A stretch of DNA of 64,000 nucleotides from assembly GCA_014898425.1 (NCBI GenBank), contig RCSZ01000024.1, forward strand, positions 124,001-188,000. The letters are read 5' to 3'. The notes under the pieces are model-generated. The model saw only the letters and a program-made list of their open reading frames with translations. It was not told where the DNA came from and searched no databases. Each line of letters opens with the position of its first letter. The stretch's first letter is position 1. Below, one piece after another: positions 10,140 to 23,700 of the stretch. Position numbers and translations under genes: made by a program. This DNA comes from Botryotinia globosa (taxonomy: Eukaryota; Ascomycota; Leotiomycetes; Helotiales; Sclerotiniaceae).

Positions 10140-13100
10140 GTAATGTTAGAGAATTATCAATTGTTTTTATAAAATTATGAATATGATATATAATTATTTT
10201 AACTTTAGTAATCCAAATTGTTCTATATCTTTTGAAAATGAGGTTGTAATTGAATTCAATTAGATTTCTGATTATTTTAGAGTTAATCATATTCTCTTTT
10301 TAGTAGTAATAATTAATATTATAATAAAATCCTTATTAATAATATAATAAGGAGTGTAATTATTTTTCTTTTTAATTAAATATATTATTTTGAGTTTTTT
10401 AAAAGCAAAAGTAATTTTATCATTATTATTTTATTTCAGAATCTTTGTAATATTATTTATTAAAATAAGAATATTAGAATCTAAGAATTTAAAGATTTAA
10501 TAAAGGTATAGATTATTAGTATATTCAAAATAAAATTTAATATTTTATAAAATAAGTTTTGTGAGGTATAGTATATATAATACTAGGGAGAGGGGAAAGT
10601 TTTGAGGTATTTTATATTTTATATTATAATTAGATATAATCAAATTCTTTAATTTAATTTAGATAAATTGGTTGATGAGAAAGGAATTGATTAATTTTAA
10701 AAAGATTAGAGATTAGTTTTATTTAAAAAAAAATTAATAATTATTGTTTCAAGAAAGTATTAAAAGGTTTTTGAATATTTATAATAATTATAGTAATCTT
10801 TAATTCATAGGAAAAGATAGTTTTTATATTATAAATAAAGTAAGCAATTAGATTTATAATAGTTTTATTTTATTAAAGTTTTTTTATATTATAAATTAAG
10901 AATTTTATTAATCAATATTAATTAATAAATTATAATTTTCTTTAAACTTTTTGAAATATAAAAGATAAAAGTAATTAATTTTTAAAAGTAAATAAAATAT
11001 TTATTCTTTGTATCAATCTTGAGTAGTATAGTAATTTTGATAAGTTTTGAGATATATGGGAAGAAATTAAATAATATATATTAATTATATAAGTTATAAA
11101 TAGATTATTCAATTATTGATTAATAGATTTTGAATATATATATTATAATATAATTTATTTCTAATAATATATTGAAAATTTTAATTGTATTATATCCTAT
11201 TTCTTTTATTGATATAAATAGAAATCATTTTAAAATATTCAATTCATTTTAATCTTCAAATAAATTTTATTTAAGATTATTTCTGGTAATAAAACAAATA
11301 AAAATCTTATTATATAAAATCTCAACTTTTTTAATAATATTTTTAAGAAAAATATTATCAATATATAAAAATAATAATTTCAAATCAATTTCTAATTTAT
11401 ATCAATTAATAATCTTATAAAATTCTTTATTATCTTTAATCTGACTTATAATATCTTTTCAATTATTGTATTTTATTGAATATATCATAATATAAAAAAC
11501 CTAAATTATTAATAAGTTTCCTTTTCAAGATATACCTACAAAAATAATTCCAATAGATTTCTTTATATTTCAAAATCTATTATAATATTACTTTTCTATT
11601 TTATTTATCAAACTTATTAACTATATATATAATAGAATCTATTATTATTATAAAATTAATAATATATATCTCAATTACTTCTTTATTAACTAAAAAAGGA
11701 GATTAGGAAAATAGATTATATTGACTTAAATTAAAGCAAAAAATTTATTTAATTTTAATTCTAAAATTTTATAATAATATTATTCTAATAGAATTGTATT
11801 TTATTTTAGAATGATAGAGATTTGAATTTGATAATTTGAATTATTATATATATATATATATTAATAATAATATTAATAAAAGAAATATTAGAAAAGATAA
11901 GATTAATGATATATTTTATGTTATAAATAAAGTTATTAGGGAAATTTATAAAATCTTTATTATCATAACTAAATTAATATATAAATTTCAAATCTTTATA
12001 TTTTGATTATATTTCTAATTTGAAGGTATGATATTAAATGTTAAAATCATTTTTAATCAAATAATATATTGATAGAATAAAGTGAGAGATATAGGTTATT
12101 ATTTTATTAATATTTAATTAATAATAAAAATTGAGGATAATATTATTATTTATATCAATTCAAAGAAAATTTCTATTGTAAATAGATTAATATTATTATA
12201 TATATATCTACACTTTTAAATGTATAAATTATAATCTCAAATTAAACTCTTTAGAATTCATGAAATGCTAAAAATCAATTAAGATATAATAATTATCATC
12301 TAAATAGTTTTGTATTCATATATTTAAAAATATTTAAGATTTCTAAATATATATAATATTGATTTATTAGAAATCAAGGTTACAAGAATTATTATATATA
12401 TATAAATATTTTTGCTATTAATATTAGCTTAATAAATTTAAAGATTATTATTTTTGAATAATTGAATATAAATTCTATTATAAAGCTTGAAATGTTATAT
12501 TAATATTAATACAGATTTTGTTTTGTTTTTAAAATATTTACTTTATCAAGGTTAAATATCAAAAAGAATTTTGTTTTTCTATTGAAAATTCTCAATAATA
12601 GAAAAATAGGCATTTGAATTATAATTATAAGAGTTTTAGATTATTTCTAAATTAAGATTTATTTAAATATAGAAAAGACTTCTATTTGCTTATATATAAT
12701 AATAATCTTATTATACTTATATTTAAAAGTAAATACTACAATTATAAAAGTATTAGATATTTTCATCTTTATAAATTTAATAATCAAAATAATCATCTTA
12801 TATTAATTCTCCTCTATCTTTTAAATAATCTTAAATTTATTTTTAATAAAGAAATAAATATTATTATTCTATTATTATAAAACAACAGAATATTTATTAT
12901 AACTAATCTTGAACAATTTACAATAGTTAATATACTAAAACCATATATTATAATTAATATTAATAAAGTTTATATACTTTTATTATTATTATAATAAATA
13001 TTAAAAGGAATTTATTTGTATTATATTGAAATATAATATCCTTGATAACTAAAGTTATATCAAAAGATAATATACTTTTTTTTAATAAATTAAAAAAGAT

Positions 13101-13955
13101 TATAAATATTATTATTTATCAGAGTAAAAGTTTAACCTATAATTATAAATATTATATTTAAAATATCAATCAAAAAAAGACCTTTGATAATTCTCATAAA
13201 TTTTTATTGTAAAAAGAAAATAGAAAATTAATTAAACAAACAGAAGAGTTATATTTCACAAATAATTTCTAATTTTAATATTAAATATAAATTGAAATAA
13301 TACTTTCATTTGATATAAATTATAAAAAATCTTTTCAAATAATACAATTCAAGGTTTATTAAATATTATATTATTTTTGAAATTTTTAATTTTAATAAAC
13401 TTTGTTATCTCTATAAAGGTTTTGAAATTAATAATAAATATAATATAAATAAAAAGTTAAAATTAATTATTAAATTCATAAATTTGTTTGTAAATTTTAT
13501 ATTAAAGATATTTATAAAAAATATTATAAAGAAATTAAATAAGATTATAAGATTATAAGATTTATAATAATTATATATTTGTTTTTAATATTAAATTTAA
13601 AGATATCAAATTGTTTTTTAATAGTATTTAATATATTTCAAATAATATTAGAATTATTTTAGTTATAATAATCAATATTAAAAAATAAAAATAAATGAAT
13701 AATCTTTTTTTGGATTTTTTTTAATATATTTGATATTGATATTAATTAAGGATTATAAAGTTTTTAAATATATAAATCTAGAATTTTATAATCGAAAAGA
13801 ATATTTTGAAATCTTAAATCTGTTATTTAATAATATTATTGTAAAAGTAATTATTAGATTGAATAAAAGGGTTTAGAGAAATATAAAAAGTATTTTAATA
13901 AGCTTAAAAATTGAAATTCCGAAAATACCTCAATTTTTGATTGTTGTGTTGATCC
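10140..13955 (-). mobile_element. LINE copy 1, 3'-truncated, RIP-degraded
   Basis: It aligns by eye with 44080-48190 of LINE copy 6 over its whole length; for example, the segment from GAATTATCAATTGTTTTTATAA near 10151 has its counterpart near 44088. The sense 5' end is near 13955 (…TGATTGTTGTGTTGATCC). The roughly 2.2 kb holding the sense 3' end and the trinucleotide tail is missing. Every frame is stopped many times. It belongs to the same sequence subgroup as copies 2, 5 and 6, judged by the 5'-terminal bases. Confidence 0.78.
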
Positions 13956-16900
13956 GAGTAACTATGCCATGCTAATAAGAAATACATGAAATAATCTATC
14001 TACAAAATGACTATAGATTAGGTTCTAATGATAGAGTTCTAATTGCAATCGAAGGAAATAAATAGTATATTACTCAGAATACAAAAGTAATAGAAATACC
14101 GATTATAATGAAAACTAATGTTTATCTAATTGGCTCATCTTCTGGATTCAAAAAGTTTATGTTTACATCAGTTAAATTATACTATGATAATAAAGATACT
14201 CTCATAATATGAATCAGATCGGAAGAGTTGTTAACTTTATTATATACAATAATATAACTTGAGATTTATTTGAAATTTTATATTTTATACCTATTTGATA
14301 TTTTAACTTTGCCAAGAATGAGCAAAGTTTACTGTCTCTTGTTTCAGAAGTCCGAAGGACGTAAATCTATCGTGTTTTGAAAAATACAAAAAACAATCTT
14401 GCAATGTTCAAATGACAACTAATCGATTATGATTTTCCACTTTCAATCGAGATCCTTCATTTTAGCAATTAGAATTTCATTTCAACCTCAAAAATAAACA
14501 CGTTTTTGTTCGACTCAGTTAAGAGTATCTCAATGAGTCATCAAAAAACTCAAGCTATACTCTAGAATGTTAAATTCTTATCTTAAAAATCTATAATACC
14601 TAGGTATCTAGTTTCTGGCGTTTTCTGCCTGTTTAATGATATATAAATCAAAGCTTTATAATCAAGTTGTATAACGTAATAATAGTAAGGAAGTATGATT
14701 ATAATCATATTTACTATGCTTGGATCATTTGAAAACATGAATTCAAGAGCGAAACTATAATCAACTTCTCCTATATGATTATCTCAAGGAAACATAAAAA
14801 TAGGTTTCTTCCTAGATCCTTTCCTTATCATCAATCAAGCAGGGCAAAAACAAGTGTTCAAAGGCCCGTTCATGTGAGAGACAAAACTGATAGATTATAT
14901 CTCCTCTTTGAATACTTTCATTTGAATGATCATTCTTAGTTGATCATTCCTTCTATCCGGTGAGGGAAAGATATGGAATTGGTGAGAAGATGATAGAAGA
15001 GGGGAGTAAAATGGAAGAAAGGACTTCAGAGGAACTTTGAGGAAAAGGTTATTATTATTACGATAATTAGTATGGTATGTATCAATTAAACATAATCTTC
15101 AGAACGTGTAGAGGTTTTGCATATATGATGTATATTTTCTATGTGAGTCTTGTTGATAAGAGTATAATTATAGTGTTAAAATTTGTTGATTTGAGGCTTT
15201 GAAGAAGTCTTCATATTGTAATTAGTGGCATGAACAGATTTTTAGATGATTTGTTAGATTTGATAGATTCATCGACTTTTTTGCCTTCAAAAAACATTAA
15301 ATTAATTCAATGATTTGATAATAAAAACATTTCGATTGAACTACTATAAAGAAATACAAAGGAGACCTAGATGACTCTGATTCTTGAGGTGTTTTATGTC
15401 GAGATATATAAAATTAGACTTAATATATATAATTATGAAGGCCCTATAAATGGTAGATCTATTCGGAGGATAAGTCTCTAATTAATATCCTTATAATCAA
15501 TTGCCAGATCAATGTTTTAAAAAATACAATTTGAAATAGAATTTGGATTTATAAAGAATTTCTCGAGAAAAGATAAGGAAATTATTAAACCCTCTATTTA
15601 ATATATAAAATTTGTAATGTATTTTATAAGTGAAAACTGACGAATCAAGTAAGAGTGTAGATGTTTCATATATAAAATCGATATTTGGAAATCAATCGAA
15701 AGAGCTAATCAATTAACAATTGAGGGTAGATACCTGATTACCTAGGTAATAAAATAATATTTAATGTTGTACAAAGAATAAATGGATTGAAAGCTTTTCA
15801 AGTATGCATTTCTCCAATCAGAACGCTTTTATGTGCTATAGAAGCTAATTATTTGAAAAGTCAAATTAAAGTTTTTGAAGCTTCCAAAATTTTCAAAAAA
15901 TTGAAGAAATGCTTCTAATTGACTCGGAGATTTGGAAAGTATAATCAAAAAGACAAGAGATTTCATATTAATATAATACATATGATCTTGAAAATTTCAA
16001 TATTTAATATTTACCTTAACGGAACAAACAGGAATAGAAAGTAATAGAAATATAGTATTAGTATTAATAAAGTTATATTTCCATAATTCTAGTAATACTA
16101 ATACTGATAAGATGATATTTTTATAATGTTTGAATGGGTCATTTGTCTTGTCAGTAATATAGCTCTTTTTTGATGAAATTCATGTTGAAAAATTGTTGAC
16201 TATTTTGTATTATAATTCTTGATATGTTTTAATTTAAAGCTTATATTATAAAACTCATAAAGGCTAGTTACAGGGGCTAGCTATAAAGGTTTTAACTTAT
16301 AGTTTCAGAATCCAGAGATTATATTTATTGAGGCTAGTAAATTATATCTTAATAATAATTCTTTTATATTAAGAGCATATATAATATATTCATTCAATCG
16401 AGAGTAAAATTCAGACAATATATCCCAGTTCGATACTATCTATACAGTATAAGGATATAATGAGGGTAATGTTCAGGATTCCCACATGTACTATTAGAGT
16501 ATATATACCTAGGTAATGAATATCTAAAAGATTTATTGAGAGATTTATCCGAAAGTTTATCCAAAGATCGATTATAATAATATAATATAAAGTATAATAC
16601 AACTCATAAATATTAGATTTATGAGTTTAAAAGTCTGTGGAATATTTAAAAAGTTTGTATAAATTAAAAATTCTGTAAATTTACTAGGTTAACTAAACAA
16701 CATTTTTATGAACTTCAAACCCTTAAAAAAATGGTATTGAGAATGTGATATAAATTTCTGTGATTTCTGAGCCTACAAATCACACTGAAATCTTTTTAAA
16801 ATACTAGTACCTGAGTACTATGTTTGATCGCCAATTCACTAAAAAAATCTTATCATAAAATTAATTTTGAAGTTGTTTCATAGTATGGAGATTATATAAA

Positions 16901-17079
16901 AGCTATCTCTTTGGAACAAGCGGAAATACAAAACAGTAGAGGTTCAATGCTAATACTTGTATAACAATACTTTCACAATCATAATTTTATTGATGCTAAT
17001 ACAACAATATTTATACAATTCCAAAGTTTTCATATGGTATTCTTATTATACTCAATCAAGCATCTAACAATATCCATTC
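13956..17079. other. Intermediate-AT spacer
   Basis: No gene is supported. The segment 16050-16090 (TATTTCCATAATTCTAG and upstream) resembles 39305-39345 and more weakly 2797-2840, so part of this spacer is a dispersed repeat. A 13-bp perfect inverted repeat within it is listed separately. The rest is unexplained sequence with moderately higher GC than the LINE blocks. Confidence 0.5.
16054..16105. repeat. 13-bp perfect inverted repeat, hairpin-forming
   Basis: AGTATTAGTATTA (16054-16066) and TAATACTAATACT (16093-16105) are exact reverse complements separated by 26 nt. The arm lies inside a dispersed repeat whose other copies keep only one arm, so the pairing may be accidental in AT-rich DNA. 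Confidence 0.6.
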
Positions 17080-19255
17080 ACCAATACAACAATCAAAAAT
17101 TAAGGTATCTTTGGAATTTCAATTTTTGATCTTATAAAAATACTCTCTATATTCTTTTAAATTCTTTTATTCAATCTAATAACTATTTTTATAGTAATAT
17201 TATTAAATAATAGATTTAAGATTCTAAAGTGTTTGTCTTGATTATAAAACTCTAGATTTATATATTTAAAAATCTTATAATTTTGAATTAATATTAATAT
17301 CAAATATATAAATAAAAAATATAAAAATAAAATGAATATTCATTTGTTTTTATCTTTTGATATCAATTATTATAATCAAAACAATTTTAATAATGTTTTA
17401 AATATAGTAAATAAAAATATTTCTATACATATAATAATTCTTGCAATCTCTAATCTTTAGCAAATTGATATTATTTATATTCAGAAATTCTTAATATCTA
17501 CAAATATATAAAGACAAAATTATTCGAAATATAATTGTTATATCTCTATAAACTTTTGAAATCTTATATATTCTAAGGAATTTAATTAATCTTGGATTAT
17601 AATATATATATACAAAAATAAAAATCTATATATATAATAATATTAATCTATTTATAATAAGGATCTATTTTGAATTAATAAAAATAAAAATATTTCTTAA
17701 TTTATATTATTAATTAGATATAAATAAAGCAATAAATTATATCTTTTATTTTATTTTACTAATATATTATTTGATCAAAAACAATTTCAATATTTGATAT
17801 TATATTTTCGAATTAGAAATATAATTAAAATATAAAAACTCATAATTTATATATTGATTTAACAATAATAATATAAATCTTATTAATATCTTTGATAATT
17901 CTATTTATTAAATAGGATATATTATTGATCTTATTTTTTCTGATATTCTTTTTATTAATATAATTATTAGGAAAGATATATATAATAGCTTAGATTATAA
18001 AACTTAAGTTTTTATTATTCTAGAATAAAACATTGTTTCTTTGAAATAATATTACTATAAATCCTGAAATCAAAATTGAATAAACATTTTATTTTAATTT
18101 AAATTAATATAATCTGCTTTTTCAATCCTTTTTTTCTAACTCATAAGGAAATAATTGAAATATATATTGTTAATTGTATAATAATAATAAACTTTGTTAT
18201 ATATATAATTAGTAAATTTAATAAAAGAAATAGAAAGGTAATATTATAATAAATTTTTAAATATAAAAAGAGTTATTAAAATTATTTTTATAGATATATT
18301 TTCAAAAAGGAAATTTCATTAATAATTTAGATCTTTTAGATTATAATATATTGAATAAAATATAATTATCAAAAAATATTATAAATAGAATTAAAAATAA
18401 TAAGCAATTTGATAGAGTTATTAATTAGTATAAATTGATAGTTAATTTGAAATTTTTATTTTTATATATTGATAATTTTTTTATTGAAAATATTATAAAA
18501 GAAGTTGAGGTTTTATATAGGAAGATTTTTATTTGCTTTATTATTATAAATAATTTTTAATAAAATCTATTCAAAAATTAAAATGAGTTAGATATTCTAA
18601 GGTAGTTTTTGTTTGTATTAATAGAAAAGATAGAATATGATATAATCAGAGTTTTTAATATTTTATTAGAAATAGATTGTATTATAATATATATTATATT
18701 CAAAGTTTATTGATTTATAATCGAATATTCTATTTGCAATTTATATAATTATTATATAATACTCAGTTTTTTTCTGTATATTTAAAAACCTATAAAAATC
18801 ATTATATTATTTAAGATTGATAAGAAAAATGTATTTTCTATTTGTTTTTAGAAATCAATCATTTTATTTTTTATTTTTCAGAAAGTTTGAAATGAATTGA
18901 TATCTATCAATTATTATAGATTATATTAATCAATAGGATTTTGAATTTATAATATGATATAATTTTATTCAAACGAATTATTATAAATCTAATCATTTAT
19001 TTTATTTCTAATATAAAGCTTAAAAATTATTATAATTATTATAAATATATAAAAAGTTTTTAATATCTTTTTTAGAATAATGACTATAAAAAAGATTAAT
19101 TAAATAAGAATAATTTTTAATCTTTTTCAAATTAATAAAGTTTTTTTTATGAATCGATTAGTTTAAATGAAATTAAAAATTTGATTATATCTTATTATAA
19201 TATAAAATATAAAATATTTGAAGGTTTCTTTTTGTTTAATTTTATAATATTGAAA
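17080..19255 (+). mobile_element. LINE copy 2, internally deleted and 3'-truncated
   Basis: The sense 5' end (AATACAACAATCAAAAATTAAGG) is at about 17080. After about 360 bp homologous to the 5' end, the sequence jumps near 17440 to a region that lies about 1.5 kb further in on copy 1, so about 1.2 kb is deleted. It then follows the family up to about 19255, within the reverse-transcriptase part, and stops before the 3' end. No tail or duplication is seen. Confidence 0.72.
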
Positions 19256-20751
19256 AAAAGCCAAACAAAATAATATTTGCTTTAGTAATAGTTCTTTACC
19301 CCACGCTACATCTATATCAAAATATCGAGTTTGTGTAATTTATAATATTTTTACTAGAGTCATAATAAAACATATAATAATATCATGTAAGATCACTTAG
19401 TAATCAAACATCTTGCAATTTTCAATATACTTGTAATGATAGTTTCTTATGCTTTTGTCTATTTCAAAAGAAGAGATAGGTACTTTTCAAAGAACACCAA
19501 AAAAAACCAGGAAACTTAACGTTAATAAATCGTTTTATTAGGTACCTGAATATTTCAAGACTGTAATCAAACTTGGATGAAAGAAAAATCGTTGATACCG
19601 AAAATCAGTTTTGGTTCACATATTCATATCCTTGCCTAGGCACATAGAGAATAGATGAAATCATACCCTATATTAATCTTCAATCTGCAAGGTAAGAAAC
19701 ATTTCTTGATATTCTCTCTTATAGATTCGAATTATCTAGTTTCTTTTTTTTTGTATCTAGTGTTTATATTTTGAGTACTGAATCAATATCCCACAATTAC
19801 ATACATTTATAGATTCAAGTCCTACTCTGATTCTTTGATTGATGAGTATATCTATGTACCTCGATAGGACAAATGAGATGTAAATTATTACAAAATAAAA
19901 TGGAATGAATTTGGAATAAATTTAAAGAAAGTCTAGCGGAAATCTAACGGAAATCTAACGGAAATCTAACAGAAATCTAACGGAAATCTAATGGAAATCT
20001 AACGGAAATCTCACGGAAATCTAACGGAAATCTAATAGAAATCTAATAGAAATCTAACTGAAATGTATTGAAATTCTGACGAAAATGTAATATAAATCTA
20101 AAGTAAATCTAAAGTAAATCTGAAGTAAATCTAAAGTAAATCTAAAGTAAATCTAAAGTAAATCTAAAGTAAATCCAAAGTAAAGCAAATTGAATTTAAA
20201 CTTAAAGTCAATCTGCTTTTTTATAGTACTATTGTAAATTCATTATATCCATGTCATTTCAATGCTAAATCTATTCAAAGTTTCAACAACAAGCTTTCAA
20301 TATTGAAGCTGAACTAATTCAATATATAGTATCAGAAAGATATCACAACTTCAATAATAATACGACAAAGGTGAAGTTTCAGTATATTATAGAAAACCCG
20401 AAAAAGGAACTGATACGTTTTACATCAGTTAGAGATTCAACATTTCCGGGAGTTGCGTTATGGTATTATTTAATATATATAATATGGATCGAACAAATTT
20501 TATTGATTCTCTAATCATTGACTTATGATCAAATGATATATTCAATATCTGTAATTTCAATTTTGATATTCTATTTTATTTAATCAAGTTCTCAAAAAGA
20601 TAAATAATAGATATTATGAAGAGAATACTAATTTCAAAGTTATTTTTATTATAAATTTGAAATACATTTCTGATTTCCTTCAAAAAGTGTATTGATTTTG
20701 AGATGTATATTATTTGAAAAGAATTAATATTATATACTTTAAAGGGACAAG
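19256..20751. other. Spacer with tandem arrays
   Basis: No gene is supported. Apart from the 11-bp arrays at 19930-20185, this is unremarkable AT-rich sequence. The minus-strand open stretch at its right edge (20576-20803) overlaps the target site and the trinucleotide tail of LINE copy 3, and is not credible as a gene. Confidence 0.5.
19930..20185. repeat. Two adjacent 11-bp arrays with AAATCTAA core
   Basis: The left part consists of about 10 units of GGAAATCTAAC with variants; the right part consists of about 8 units of AGTAAATCTAA. Both contain AAATCTAA and keep an 11-bp period, unlike the 9-bp arrays elsewhere in the window that share the same core. Confidence 0.9.
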
Positions 20752-20764
20752 TAGGAATTCTATA
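20752..20764. repeat. Target-site duplication of LINE copy 3
   Basis: TAGGAATTCTATA here matches TAGGAATTCTGTA at 26818-26830, with a single transition between them. The pair brackets the complete copy exactly. Confidence 0.85.
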
Positions 20765-23700
20765 GTAATAGTAGTAGTAATAGTAGTATTTATTAACGTC
20801 CATTAAGCTGGCTTAAAACCAATTCTAGGAATCTTTCAAGGGGTATAGGGATATATTAAATTATGGATTTATTTAATATTTTAAAAAACAATTTATATAT
20901 ATAAAAATTAAAACCTATTTAAATAATTTTTTTTTATTAATTGAAATAAAGCTAATAATATTCTCAGGATTTTAAAAAATTGAATATAGTTTTTTAGAAA
21001 TAAATAAATATAAATTATAGAAATATATATTTATAAAATATATTGGTATTAAAGAGTATTTTTGTTATATTTTTTAATTATTATTTAATTTAAATGAAAG
21101 AAAAATAGGGTTTATTTAAAAAGAAAGAAAAAAAAAAGAAAAAAAAAAAAAAGAATCAGATATTTTTAATAGAAATAGATATTAATATAAAACCAAATAA
21201 TTCTAAAGAATTCGGTTAATATTAACAATTATAATATTAGAAATAAAAAATAATTAAAATCTTTTATTATTAATAAAAATAAAAATAAAAATAATTGTTT
21301 AGATTATTTCTCAAATTGAATTAATAATTTATAATATAATATCAAATGTTTAAAAGTTTTTTAATAATTACAAAAGTATTTCAAATTAAGATTTTAATAT
21401 TGGAATTTCTTATAAAATTATACAAAATCCTTATATCTTATATATATAACTAGAATATAGTATAATATCTTTCTTAATAAATTCAATTTTAAAAAAAAAC
21501 TTAATTATATAAATAAGGTTTTATCTATTATAAATATCTGAAAGAATAAATTATTGTTTTTTCTATTAGAATTATTCTATTCGATTACAAAATCCTTTAA
21601 TAATAATCCCTATTCTATTAATAATAAATATTGAAACGAATCCTAAATCCTAAATAGATTTGCAAATCTTAAAATTGATGAATTTATTAACAATCTTATT
21701 CTCTTTAATTTCTATATATCTACAAAATCAATGAATTTTAATATCAAAGATTTATATAATATTTTAATAAATATAAAAGATTTATTGAAAGGAGTTGGAT
21801 ATATTATTATATAAATATTAAATTATTGAAATATTATTAATATAAAACTATAAATATTATTTATTAAGTAAAAGGATTTTTAAGATAAATTTGAGATTTA
21901 TATAAACCTTAATTGTTTTTAAATCAAAAATATATAAAATATTATTGATTAAATTTGAATTAATAGTGATTTATTCTTTATTCTAATATATTATATATTT
22001 ATATTTAATAAATCTTTTTCTATTAATAATTTATTTAAAATTATCTAAAAAGATTGAAATCTCATTAAAAGAAAAAGAAAATCATTATTTTTTGAAATTA
22101 ATGATTATTATTTTTTTATTAATATCTTCTATCAGATCTATTCGATATTTTAAAGAAAAATATAGAAATTATAATATAAAATTTATAATATTAGAAAGGA
22201 TTATCTCTAAATATTGAATTTTGATTTTAGATTTTTATTATTAATCAATATTTCTATTTTTAATAATAAATAGAAATATAATCCAATAGATTATAAAATA
22301 AGAAATATTTATTAATTAGATATATATAATAAAATAAAACTTGGTTTTATTCAATATTGTATTAATAAATAGAATATTTATATCTTTCAAAAGAATAATT
22401 ATTAGAATAGTTTTTTAAATTGGAAATATATTTTTGAATATTAAAGTAAATATTTGTTTCAATAAATCGATATATTAATCTATTTGGAAAGAAATAGTAA
22501 GGTTGTAAATAGTATATTGAATATAAAATGATTTCGTTTTATTATCGAATTATATTTCGATTTTATATATAAAAAAAAACAATATAGATAATAATAGCTT
22601 TATATAAAATTGAAATTAGAAAGTTATTAATTATCTTTATAAGATTGTAGATATAATATACTATTATTCGAATTTTAATAATCTTTATAACAATATATTT
22701 TTTAAAAAAGAGTTTTTTATTAAATCAAATTTCGAATTATTTTAAAACAAATTATATTTTATTTTTGATTATAATAATCAATATAATAATAAGCTTTTTA
22801 TTAATAATATAAAAAGAAATATAAACCTTTTTTTTTAATAAAATAAATCATTTCGAGTTTTTTGAAAATGAAAACAATTTTATTATTATTGTTTTATTTA
22901 AAGATTTTTCTTATATTATTTATTAGAATAAAGATATTAATATTCAGAAATTAAAAAATCTAATATAGATAGAAATTATTAATATATCTAAAATATAATT
23001 TTATATTTTATAATATAAACTCAATTAAATATAATATATATAGAATTAGGGAGAAAAAGGAATCTTATAATATTTCGTATATAATTCTATAATTAAATAT
23101 AAATAAATTTTTTAAATAAATTTGAATATATCAATTGATAAAAAAGAAATCAATTAGTTATAGAAGAGTTAGGGGCTAGTTTTATTTAATTATTCTTTTC
23201 AATAATCTTTGTTTTAGAAATATATTAAAAATGTTTTAGATATTTATAATAATTATAATAATTTCTAATCTTTAGGAAAAAGTAGTCTTTATATTATATA
23301 TAAAATAGACAATTAGATTTATAATAGTTTTTTTAGAAAGGGCTTTTTTGTATTATAAATTAAGAATATTATTGATTAATATAGTTTATATTAAATAATA
23401 AATTACAATTCTCTTTAAGTTTTTTGAAATATAGAAAATAAATACAATTGATTAATAAAAGTGAATAAAGAATTTATTCTTTTTATTAATTTTAAGTAAT
23501 ATAATTATTTCAATAAATTTCTAGATTTATACAATGAAATTGAATATTAGATATTGATTATAAAGTTTGTATAAAGTATTATTAATTGTTAATTAATAAA
23601 CTTTGAATATTTATATTATAATGTAATTGATATTTAATAAAATATTAGAAATTTTAATGATATTGTATTTGATTTTTTTTATTGAAATAAATTGGAATTA